Source of the DNA: Dyadobacter sp. CY323
GTDB lineage: Bacteria > Bacteroidota > Bacteroidia > Cytophagales > Spirosomataceae
Assembly (NCBI RefSeq): GCF_021390245.1
Contig: NZ_JAJUXH010000013.1
Location: 124,001 to 188,000, forward strand
Direction of reading: 5' to 3'
Length of the DNA stretch: 64,000 nucleotides
This document shows, one piece after another, positions 53,495 to 61,010 of the stretch. The notes below the pieces were generated by a model. The model ran no database searches. It was given only the letters and a program-made list of their open reading frames with translations, and was not told the DNA's origin. Position 1 is the stretch's first letter, and each line of letters begins with the position of its first letter. The translations under genes were made by a program, and so were the position numbers.

Positions 53495-54166
53495 TTAAAG
53501 TTCTTTAAGCAAATCCCAGTCACCAACGTCTTTCAAATATAAATAATCGAGCAGCACACCGTTTACGTTGGTAATCAGGCGATGTCCTTCCGCAAATGGG
53601 ACTACAAACGTATTGATGTATTCGTGGTCGGATACAAGCCCCTGAACTTTGTTATGATAACTGTTGATTTCCGCCGTCGTAAGTTCAAGCTCACAGTAAA
53701 ACATGTACATCGCCTCGTCGCTTGTGCCGGTTGAAGGAAAATATGGCGTGTCATTGACTTTTACCAACTGTGAAACATCAACTGCTATCCCCGTTTCTTC
53801 AAACACCTCACGGGCGGCAACAGCGGCCGCGTCACTTTCGCTGTCGAGCATTCCAGCGGGATGTTCGTAAGTCATGGAACCGTCACAAATCCGGCGCTGC
53901 TGGACCAGCAGAAGGAATTTTTCTTTAGTGATTGAATCAAGAAAGCAAATCAGGACACTTACAACCTCGCCTTTCAGAAAGCAAATGGGTGGAATTTTGT
54001 TACCCTCAGGCGTTGTAGCATCCGTATACAGGAGCGAAAAAAGGACTTCTCCTTTACCATTATAACGGGTATAAAGCTCGTCGATACGGTGGATTTCAAG
54101 TCCGTTCTTTTCAAGATTGTTTTTCCACAAATTGTATTTGTGGGAATCGAGCAATTTTTCCTTCAT
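53495..54166 (-). CDS. Nudix hydrolase (sugar-nucleotide diphosphatase-like)
   Basis: A 223-residue Nudix protein. The Nudix helix reads GMLDSESDAAAVAA then REVFEETGI; all key residues of the box are present except the first Glu of Gx5Ex7REUxEExGU, which is Ser. The REVFEE metal-binding core is intact, so activity is likely. The N-terminal beta domain and the PAGMLD lead-in resemble ADP/UDP-sugar diphosphatases. The gene lies 18 bp behind the outer-membrane protein gene and 54 bp further from glgB on the same strand, so a link to glycogen precursor (ADP-glucose) turnover is possible but unproven. Confidence 0.87.
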   Translation of the reverse strand: MKEKLLDSHKYNLWKNNLEKNGLEIHRIDELYTRYNGKGEVLFSLLYTDATTPEGNKIPPICFLKGEVVSVLICFLDSITKEKFLLLVQQRRICDGSMTYEHPAGMLDSESDAAAVAAREVFEETGIAVDVSQLVKVNDTPYFPSTGTSDEAMYMFYCELELTTAEINSYHNKVQGLVSDHEYINTFVVPFAEGHRLITNVNGVLLDYLYLKDVGDWDLLKEL

Positions 54167-54184
54167 CAGGCCTCTAATTAAGGA

Positions 54185-54868
54185 TCAATTGTAAAACGGG
54201 AATGATAATGCCGCATATGGCACGCCAAACGTTTTGGAAAAGCGCTTTTGCCCATTGTCCAGCTTTTCTGCCGTCGCATAGGTAATTCTGCCATAAGTAT
54301 AGCCGAGTTTCAACGCAATGCGATCTGTAAACCAATATCGTAAGAACAATTCCGACTGTCCGTTTTGTTTGTCCAGGGCCAGCGGGAGCAGATTGATGGT
54401 ACTCGGATTGCTAGGCACATAGTCGTTATAATACTTAGACCCTTCTCCATCAAAAAGTGTCGATTTGGTATACAGGCCTTTTCTTTTAACCCCAAATGCA
54501 ACGCCGAAAAGATCCGTATTCGCACCGATATCAAACTTCCACACGCGGAAATTAGCACCGAGAACGAAGCTCGCTCCATTGCTCGAAACGCGTCCGAACT
54601 TCAAAGTATCGCCGGAAAGTGCGTTATTTTTAGGAGCCAGGTCGGTCCTGCCCGCATAGTAACCCCATGCCCTCACCCCCCAGCCGATCCTGAACCAGGG
54701 AAAATTTGTGAGGCTCAATTCCTGGTGGTAAAGTACTGAGGGGACCCAAACTTTGTCCAGATACCCAACCCCGAGATCAATGCCGGATGTAACACGTGAA
54801 AGACTTTGTGAAAATGCTGTGACTGAACTCAAAAAAACAAAAAGTACTGTGATACGGATCCTCCTCAT
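54185..54868 (-). CDS. Outer-membrane beta-barrel-like protein of unknown function
   Basis: A 227-residue exported protein; signal peptide ends AFSQ. The mature part alternates polar and aromatic residues as in outer-membrane strands (WFRIGWGVRAWGYYAG, ALKLGYTYGRITYATAE) and ends in Phe-Tyr-Asn (LSFPFYN), near the aromatic end expected for barrel assembly. I do not recognise a named family. It lies between glgB (54 bp) and the Nudix gene (18 bp). Confidence 0.75.
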   Translation of the reverse strand: MRRIRITVLFVFLSSVTAFSQSLSRVTSGIDLGVGYLDKVWVPSVLYHQELSLTNFPWFRIGWGVRAWGYYAGRTDLAPKNNALSGDTLKFGRVSSNGASFVLGANFRVWKFDIGANTDLFGVAFGVKRKGLYTKSTLFDGEGSKYYNDYVPSNPSTINLLPLALDKQNGQSELFLRYWFTDRIALKLGYTYGRITYATAEKLDNGQKRFSKTFGVPYAALSFPFYN

Positions 54869-54922
54869 TTGATTCTTAATAATGTGACGGGCAAAGGTAA
54901 AGAAATGTACTGTTTTGCGACA

Positions 54923-56929
54923 TCAACTTATTTTTTTGTTCGTTTTCTTTAATACAACGGCACCCGTTGGCGGCAAGTCCAGTTTTAGTGACTGAGCTCT
55001 TCCGTGCCACTGGTGGTTTTCCGCTGCCACCGGATGGTAATTGATGACACCGCTGCCACCGAAAATTTCAGCATCGGAATTGAATATCTCCTGCCAGTCT
55101 CCTTCCGAGATCACGCCTACGCGATATCCGATCCGCGGAATGGGTGTCAGGTTCAGCACGACGATCAGGTTCAGTTCGGGATCCAGCGATTTTCTTGCGT
55201 AAACCAGTACCGAATTTTCACGGTCCTGGGTATCGATCCATTCAAAACCATCATGCGAGAATGAAAAATCGAACATCGCCGGCTCGGTCCGATAAAGGTT
55301 GTTGAGTGCTTTTACGCATTCTTTCAAGCCGATGTGTGCCGGTAATTTTAGCAAATGCCAGTCCAAACTTTGCTGGAAGTTCCACTCGGATGTCTGCCCG
55401 AATTCACCACCCATAAAAATCAGTTTCGTCCCGGGATGCGTAAACATGTAGGCAAACATCACACGCAGGTTCGCAAACTTCTGCCAGGGATCGCCCGGCA
55501 TTTTATTGATCAAAGACTTTTTGCCATAAACCACTTCATCGTGCGAAAGCGGCAGCATGAAGTTCTCCGAAAACGCATATACCAGACTGAAAGTCAGCTG
55601 ATCCTGGTGCCATTTCCGAAATGCCGCATCCAGCTGAAAATATTTCAGGGTATCGTTCATCCAACCCATCATCCATTTCATCCCAAAACCAAGTCCGCCC
55701 ACGTACACCGGCCGCGACACGCCGGGAAATGCAGTAGACTCCTCCGCAATGGTCTGAATATCAGGAAACGCCGTATACGCAGCTACATTCATTTCCCGCA
55801 AAAGGGAAATGGCTTCCAGATTTTCTCTTCCCCCAAACTCGTTCGGTATCCATTCTCCGTGTTTTCTGGAATAATCCAGATACAACATCGACGCCACGGC
55901 ATCTACCCGCAAACCATCCGTATGATAACGATCCAGCCAGAAAAGCGCATTGCTGATCAGGAATGAGCGGACCTCGTTTCTTCCATAATTAAAAATATAG
56001 CTTTTCCAGTCAGGATGGTAGCCTTTTCTCGGATCTGCGTGCTCATACAATGCAGTACCGTCAAACCGGAACAAACCATGAGCATCACCGGGGAAATGCG
56101 AAGGTACCCAGTCCATGTAAACGCCGATCCCGGCCTGATGAAGTTGGTCGATCAGGTACATCAATTCCTGCGGCGTGCCCATTCTCGATGCTACCGAAAA
56201 GTACCCGGTGATCTGATAACCCCACGACGGCGCGTACGGATGTTCCATAATCGGCATGAGCTCCACGTGTGTAAAGCCCATTTCCTTTACATAAGGTACC
56301 AGCCCCACGGCTATTTCCTTATAAGTAAGATATCTTTCAGGATCAGAAGGGTCGCGTTGCCAGGAACCTAAATGCACCTCGTAGACCGAGACAGGCGCAT
56401 TCAACTTGTTTTTTTCCTTACGCAGCTTCATCCATTCGGTATCCTCCCATTCGTACCAGGTATCCCAAACAATCGAAGCCGTTTTCGGAGCCAATTCGCA
56501 CCATAATGCAAACGGGTCCGATTTTTCCATATGCTGGCCGTCCTGGGAAACAATGTAGTATTTATACACCTCACCGACACCCACATGAGGAATCCAGCCC
56601 TCCCAAATCCCCGAACTGTCCCAGCGCGATGCGAGCGGGTGACCATTCGGGTTCCAGCCATTAAAATTTCCCGTCACTGAGATGTAAGTTGCATTCGGTG
56701 CCCATACCGCAAAGTAGGTTCCCACAACGCCTTTATAGTCCATCACATGAGAACCCATCTTCTCATAAAGCTTGTAATGCTTTCCCTGACGGAAGAGGTG
56801 TATATCAAAATCGGTAAAACGGCTAACTGCTTCAACCGCATTCAATGTCTGATCCTCAACATTTTGCACTTCACCTTCAATCGGATCGCTCGCTGACTTC
56901 GAATTTTTCTTACCAGTTGACTTAGCCAT
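54923..56929 (-). CDS. glgB: 1,4-alpha-glucan branching enzyme
   Basis: A 668-residue GH13 enzyme that makes alpha-1,6 branches in glycogen. After a charged N-terminal tail of about 30 residues comes the CBM48 module (YFAVWAPNATYISVTGNFNG), then the barrel: GLRVDAVASMLYLDY with nucleophile Asp, the acid Glu in TIAEEST, and LSHDEVVYGKKS with the third Asp. The C-terminal all-beta domain ends in PTGAVVLKK. Family length is usual. No other glycogen genes (glgA, glgC, glgP) are close. Confidence 0.96.
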   Translation of the reverse strand: MAKSTGKKNSKSASDPIEGEVQNVEDQTLNAVEAVSRFTDFDIHLFRQGKHYKLYEKMGSHVMDYKGVVGTYFAVWAPNATYISVTGNFNGWNPNGHPLASRWDSSGIWEGWIPHVGVGEVYKYYIVSQDGQHMEKSDPFALWCELAPKTASIVWDTWYEWEDTEWMKLRKEKNKLNAPVSVYEVHLGSWQRDPSDPERYLTYKEIAVGLVPYVKEMGFTHVELMPIMEHPYAPSWGYQITGYFSVASRMGTPQELMYLIDQLHQAGIGVYMDWVPSHFPGDAHGLFRFDGTALYEHADPRKGYHPDWKSYIFNYGRNEVRSFLISNALFWLDRYHTDGLRVDAVASMLYLDYSRKHGEWIPNEFGGRENLEAISLLREMNVAAYTAFPDIQTIAEESTAFPGVSRPVYVGGLGFGMKWMMGWMNDTLKYFQLDAAFRKWHQDQLTFSLVYAFSENFMLPLSHDEVVYGKKSLINKMPGDPWQKFANLRVMFAYMFTHPGTKLIFMGGEFGQTSEWNFQQSLDWHLLKLPAHIGLKECVKALNNLYRTEPAMFDFSFSHDGFEWIDTQDRENSVLVYARKSLDPELNLIVVLNLTPIPRIGYRVGVISEGDWQEIFNSDAEIFGGSGVINYHPVAAENHQWHGRAQSLKLDLPPTGAVVLKKTNKKIS

Positions 56930-57054
56930 TTGTTTTTTTGCAATTAATGTTAATCTGTATGAGGATGTAAGATTTATATTTTTATTAAACTATTTCTCAA
57001 AATGTATATATTTTTTTGAAGGTTTTCTCTATTTCAACACTCCAAAAAACCGGG

Positions 57055-58263
57055 CTACATTGCTCCCGCAGCCTTCTCAACCTGATCCAGAACACGCATG
57101 ATATTGCCGCCCCAAATCTTCTCAATGTCTTTTGCGGAATAACCTCTTTTTACTAATTCCTCCGTAATCCCGCCGATCTGGCTTACGTCCGTCAGGCCGA
57201 TCACCTCACCTCCCCCATCCAGGTCCATTCCTATCCCTACATGATCCACGCTCGTCAGTTTGATCACGTGTTCAATGTGATTTACAGCATCCTGCAACGT
57301 CGGCATATCGGATTTATATTTTTCATCAATCGCCTTCATTTCATCGCGTAACGCTTTTTTGTCGGCATCCGAAAGATCCGTCTGGCGGATTTTCAGGCGC
57401 AGTGCTTTTAATGACATTTCGTGCGGCTGAGATGGTTTTTTGACAAAACTCGGCACAAAGTTGATCTGGATCACTCCGCCATTTTTGGCGAGCGTTTTGA
57501 TCATATCATCCGTCATATTCCGCGGCACATCGCAAAGTGCGCGGCATGATGAATGCGAGGCGATTACCGGCGCTTTTGTAAGCTTGATCACTTCGTAAAA
57601 CGTCGAATCAGAAACGTGGGAAATATCAACCATTACCCCCAGCCGGTTCATTTCCTTCACAACCTGCTCGCCAAATGCACTCAAACCATTGTGTTCCGGC
57701 CCGTCGCCATCCGTCGAGGAATCGCAGATATCGTTATTTAGTGAATGCGAAAGTGTCACATACCGAAGTCCCAGATCATAGAACATTTTGATATTGGAAA
57801 TGTCTTTCCCGATAGGCCAGCCATTTTCCATACCAATGAACATGGCGCGTTTTCCTTCTTTTTGGAGCCGGTAAGCATCTTTTGAGGTCGTGGCAATGGC
57901 GCAGAGCTCAGGGTGCAGCTTTGCGGTTTCATGTATTTTATCAAAAATGGCGAGGGCATCCTTTTTCGCCGCTGCATTAGCTTCAACCGTCCGTTTACCC
58001 TGCCCCAGATACACCGCAAAGAACATCCCGTCCATTCCGCCTTTCACCATCCTCGGAAAATCAATTTGCGACTGATCTTTCACAAAATCATGCTCAACGG
58101 CAATGTCGAATCCAGGCTTCATCATATTGATAGGCACATCCGCATGGGTATCAATTGTCAGCGCTTTTTCATGGATTTTAGCGGCTTTGGAAGACATCTT
58201 CGCCGGCGCATTTTGTCCGAGCGCGAATAGTGGCAATGATAATAGGAGTACAAGCTTTTTCAT
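57055..58263 (-). CDS. Exported membrane dipeptidase (peptidase M19)
   Basis: A 402-residue zinc dipeptidase with signal peptide (ALGQN). Metal ligands and family blocks: DTHADVP (His-x-Asp), bridging Glu in GMENGWPIG, the His pair in LSHSLNN and VDISHVSDSTF, and VIASHSSCRALCD. Members cleave dipeptides, including D-amino-acid-containing ones from cell wall or environment, in the periplasm. Divergent from the acetolactate decarboxylase gene; 125 bp from glgB. Confidence 0.94.
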   Translation of the reverse strand: MKKLVLLLSLPLFALGQNAPAKMSSKAAKIHEKALTIDTHADVPINMMKPGFDIAVEHDFVKDQSQIDFPRMVKGGMDGMFFAVYLGQGKRTVEANAAAKKDALAIFDKIHETAKLHPELCAIATTSKDAYRLQKEGKRAMFIGMENGWPIGKDISNIKMFYDLGLRYVTLSHSLNNDICDSSTDGDGPEHNGLSAFGEQVVKEMNRLGVMVDISHVSDSTFYEVIKLTKAPVIASHSSCRALCDVPRNMTDDMIKTLAKNGGVIQINFVPSFVKKPSQPHEMSLKALRLKIRQTDLSDADKKALRDEMKAIDEKYKSDMPTLQDAVNHIEHVIKLTSVDHVGIGMDLDGGGEVIGLTDVSQIGGITEELVKRGYSAKDIEKIWGGNIMRVLDQVEKAAGAM

Positions 58264-58389
58264 TCTTACAGATAAGTGTTAGGTCACAGGTACAAGGAGA
58301 TTATATTTTTAAATTGGCCTTTTTTTTCTGGAATGTCAACTGCGGGGCGCCTTTCCTTTCTTTTCTCCTAAATATTAAGAACAATCGCC

Positions 58390-58397
58390 TACTTTTG
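58390..58397 (+). promoter_or_regulatory. Candidate -7 box for the acetolactate decarboxylase gene
   Basis: TACTTTTG matches TAnnTTTG and lies 26 nt before the ATG at 58424, in the divergent region shared with the dipeptidase gene. No good -33 box precedes it. Confidence 0.35.
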
Positions 58398-58423
58398 AGA
58401 ATTCAGTTTAATCCCATTCTATA

Positions 58424-59248
58424 ATGCCTCCATTATTACTCCGAACAGTTCAATCTACTTCAAAACTCACGTTCCTGATCCTTTTCCTTGTCAGTTGCAG
58501 ATCTGTTAAAAAGGATGCGGACCAATCTGGAAATCCGCTCAAATCTCAGGATTTCATGTATCAATATTCGATCATCGATGCATTAATGGCGGGGGTTTTT
58601 GATGGAGATTTAACAATTGGCGAGCTTAAAAGAAAAGGAGATTTCGGTGTCGGGACTTTTAATAGAGTTGATGGTGAGCTAATTATGGATCAGGGACTCG
58701 TATATAAAGTACTTTACGACGGTTCGGTGAAAGAAGTAGCGGATTCAGACAGTACTTCGGCGGCATTCGTCAAGTTTTTTAAAGCCGACACGACGATAAC
58801 AATGTCCGGTGCAGATCTTACATATGAAAAAGTCCAGGAACACCTGGTTCATGTTCTTAATCCCAACGCGATTTATGCGCTGAGAATTTCGGGCGATTTT
58901 ACAACAATGACAACACGTGCTGAAAAACCCGCAAAACCTCCCTACCAGACATTAAGTGAACATTTGAAGGTAAATCAGGTCGTTTTTAACCTGAAAAATA
59001 CCAAAGGCATTTGTGATGGTTTTTTGCTCCCGCCATATCTGGCCAGAACAAATGTGCCGGGATTCCATTTGCATTATCTGGCGGATGACCACAAGTCCGG
59101 CGGCCATATTTTTGGCTTCACCACTGCTGCCGTGACCATTGAAATTGATTACGCCAAAGGTTTTGTGATTGAAAACAATACCAACGAGGAATTCCAAAAA
59201 GTGAATTTAAAACCAGACCGCGGCGAAGAATTGAAGAAAATAGAGTAG
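58424..59248 (+). CDS. budA: Alpha-acetolactate decarboxylase, lipoprotein form
   Basis: A 274-residue decarboxylase that converts 2-acetolactate to acetoin. Family blocks: YQYSIIDALMAGVFDGDLTI near the mature start, DFGVGTFNRVDGELIMDQG, and the zinc-binding FHLHYLADDHKSGGHIFGF with three His. The C-terminal NTNEEFQ block follows. An N-terminal hydrophobic stretch ends in LFLVSC (about residue 25), a good lipobox, so the enzyme is probably exported and anchored, unlike most cytoplasmic budA products. It is followed by an exported alpha/beta hydrolase gene; no acetolactate synthase gene is near. Confidence 0.88.
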   Translation: MPPLLLRTVQSTSKLTFLILFLVSCRSVKKDADQSGNPLKSQDFMYQYSIIDALMAGVFDGDLTIGELKRKGDFGVGTFNRVDGELIMDQGLVYKVLYDGSVKEVADSDSTSAAFVKFFKADTTITMSGADLTYEKVQEHLVHVLNPNAIYALRISGDFTTMTTRAEKPAKPPYQTLSEHLKVNQVVFNLKNTKGICDGFLLPPYLARTNVPGFHLHYLADDHKSGGHIFGFTTAAVTIEIDYAKGFVIENNTNEEFQKVNLKPDRGEELKKIE

Positions 59249-59257
59249 CGGGTTTGC

Positions 59258-59265
59258 TATATTTG
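59258..59265 (+). promoter_or_regulatory. Possible internal -7 box before the alpha/beta hydrolase gene
   Basis: TATATTTG matches TAnnTTTG, 22 nt before the ATG at 59288. It would allow separate transcription of the hydrolase gene. The spacing to the nearest upstream TTG (59231) is not ideal. Confidence 0.25.
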
Positions 59266-59287
59266 AGATTGTTTGCGCATTAAATCA

Positions 59288-60298
59288 ATGAAAACTCTGT
59301 CTCATCTTCTGATTTTACTGGTCTGTCTCCAAAATCACACGTTTGGCCAGGTGACTTATTTCGCCGACATTCTGGGAAAGGGTTTCAAACAAGCAACCAT
59401 CGTGCAGCAGCCGGATTACGAGGGAAGCGTCACCTGCACGATTATCCGAAAACAAACACCTGAAAAAAGCGACAAAGCCGTATTGTATGTTCACGGATTT
59501 AACGACTACTTTTTTCAGGAAGAAATGGCCGAACGGTTCATAAAAGAAGGCTACAATTTCTACGCGATCGATCTCAGAAAGTACGGCAGATCATGGCTGT
59601 CCAGCCAGAAGATCAACAATGTGAGAGACTTATCGGAATACTATCCCGACCTGGATACGGCACTCGCCCTCATAAAAAGTGAAGGTTCTGACAAGGTTTT
59701 GCTGAGCGGACATTCGCTCGGCGGACTGATTGTTTCGCTTTATGCAGATGCACGCGGTGGAAAGGAGTTGTTTGATGCCGTGTTGCTCAATAGCCCATTG
59801 TTTTCATTAAACATCAAATCCGGCCTTAAAAAAACAGCATTGCCGCTGATCGTTAAACGCGCCGAAAAGCATCCCGATACGAGCATTGACCTGGGTCTGA
59901 ATCCGCTTTATGGCGAAAGTTTGCACAAAGATGCGCATGGTGAATGGGCGTACAGTCTGGGTTACAAACCACACATTGCGCCGCCGGTCAACTATGGCTG
60001 GGTGCGGGCGGTAACGCTGGCTCAGGAAAAGGTCACGCAGGGTTTGCAGATCAACAAACCGGTATTGGTACTTCACGCCGCCAAATCGATCGAGGAAAAG
60101 AAATGGAGCGACATCATGTTCACTGGCGACGCGATTCTGGACGTAGCGGCAGTCGACACACAAGCCAGGAATATTATCGGTCAATATAGCATTCAGGCAG
60201 TGCAAGGCGGAATGCATGATCTGATTCTTTCCAAAAAGCCGGTCCGGGATGACGTTTATTCGACGATTTTCAATTGGGCGAAAAGGACGGTCAGATAA
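59288..60298 (+). CDS. Exported alpha/beta hydrolase (monoacylglycerol lipase / S33-like)
   Basis: About 336 residues from the ATG at 59288 (a TTG at 59273 would add five). Signal peptide ends HTFGQ. The hydrolase fold shows LYVHGFNDYF, nucleophile elbow LSGHSLGGL, and the catalytic His in VQGGMHDLILS; the Asp is likely in the MFTGDAILDVAA loop. The closest style is the Hydrolase_4 / monoacylglycerol-lipase group. It lies 39 bp behind the acetolactate decarboxylase gene on the same strand, with a possible promoter between. Confidence 0.88.
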   Translation: MKTLSHLLILLVCLQNHTFGQVTYFADILGKGFKQATIVQQPDYEGSVTCTIIRKQTPEKSDKAVLYVHGFNDYFFQEEMAERFIKEGYNFYAIDLRKYGRSWLSSQKINNVRDLSEYYPDLDTALALIKSEGSDKVLLSGHSLGGLIVSLYADARGGKELFDAVLLNSPLFSLNIKSGLKKTALPLIVKRAEKHPDTSIDLGLNPLYGESLHKDAHGEWAYSLGYKPHIAPPVNYGWVRAVTLAQEKVTQGLQINKPVLVLHAAKSIEEKKWSDIMFTGDAILDVAAVDTQARNIIGQYSIQAVQGGMHDLILSKKPVRDDVYSTIFNWAKRTVR

Positions 60299-60321
60299 GT
60301 GGTCGCGAAGGCCCCCGAGTT

Positions 60322-60344
60322 GGCAAGAAGGTCACCTTCATGCC
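60322..60344. repeat. REP-like 23-nt palindrome, upstream of the REP-associated transposase
   Basis: GGCA/TGCC and GAAGGT/ACCTTC pair around a single C with one A-A mismatch. It matches the downstream palindrome at 60983-61005 at 19 of 23 positions, and two of the changes (positions 4 and 19) are transitions. A further partial copy, GGTCGCGAAGGCCCCC, starts at 60301 and resembles the left half of the downstream copy. Confidence 0.7.
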
Positions 60345-60448
60345 AAATATGGTAAGGCCTCCGGCCGATGAATACCCAGCCAGAAAAAAAACCAACGAAC
60401 CCCGTTACTTTCCGGACACTCTTCCGTCAAAAGAAGAAACACTATCCC

Positions 60449-60976
60449 ATGTCAGAAAAGTACAAATTCCACAAACACGGCCTCTTCTTCGTTACCATGA
60501 CAGTCGTAGGCTGGATTGACGTTTTCACAAGAAAAAAATACGCCGACGAAATCATCAAAAACCTCAATTACTGCATTGACAACAAGGGACTTGAAGTTTA
60601 CCATTTCTGCATTATGTCAAATCATATCCATTTGATTTGCTCCGCGGAAGATGGAGAAGTAGGAAGGATTATCAGGGATTTCAAAAGTTTTACCACCAAA
60701 GAGATTATCAGACAAATTGCCGAAAATCCTTATGAAAGTAGGAAGGAGTGGATGTTATATATGTTCCGGTATTTTGCAAAAGGATCGAGTCCGAAATGTG
60801 AATTCCAGTTCTGGCAACATACTAATCATCCGGTTTGGCTGGAGTCAAATCGTTTTATGCTGCAAAAGACCAGATATATTTTGAACAATCCGGTGAAGGC
60901 GGGTATTGTGAGCGAGCCGGAGCATTACATATACAGTAGTGCTAATCCGAAGACAGAATTGAAATTGTCATTTTGA
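60449..60976 (+). CDS. REP-associated tyrosine transposase (IS200-like HUH, RAYT)
   Basis: About 175 residues from the ATG at 60449 (MSEKYKFHKHG), the usual start of this family; an ATG at 60368 would add 27 unrelated residues. HUH nuclease signs: VTMTVVGWIDVFTR, the His-x-His in SNHIHLIC, and the catalytic Tyr in TRYILNNPVKAGI. RAYT enzymes cut and rejoin single-stranded DNA at REP hairpins and usually stay at one chromosomal place while REPs spread. Two related palindromes flank the gene at 60322-60344 and 60983-61005, which is the expected layout. It lies 150 bp after the alpha/beta hydrolase and 34 bp from the convergent GH127 gene. The reading frame is intact. Confidence 0.92.
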   Translation: MSEKYKFHKHGLFFVTMTVVGWIDVFTRKKYADEIIKNLNYCIDNKGLEVYHFCIMSNHIHLICSAEDGEVGRIIRDFKSFTTKEIIRQIAENPYESRKEWMLYMFRYFAKGSSPKCEFQFWQHTNHPVWLESNRFMLQKTRYILNNPVKAGIVSEPEHYIYSSANPKTELKLSF

Positions 60977-60982
60977 AGTGTG

Positions 60983-61005
60983 GGCGCGAAGGTCCCCTTC
61001 GTGCC
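60983..61005. repeat. REP-like 23-nt palindrome, downstream of the REP-associated transposase
   Basis: GGC/GCC, a G-T wobble and CGAAGG/CCTTCG pair around TCC, giving a near-perfect hairpin 6 nt after the transposase stop and 6 nt from the end of the GH127 gene. Same length as, and 19/23 identical to, the upstream copy. Confidence 0.75.
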
Positions 61006-61010
61006 GATTA

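Noticed and set aside
60368..60448. Upstream ATG for the REP-associated transposase
   Set aside because: The added residues are low in family likeness; the family begins at MSEKYK.
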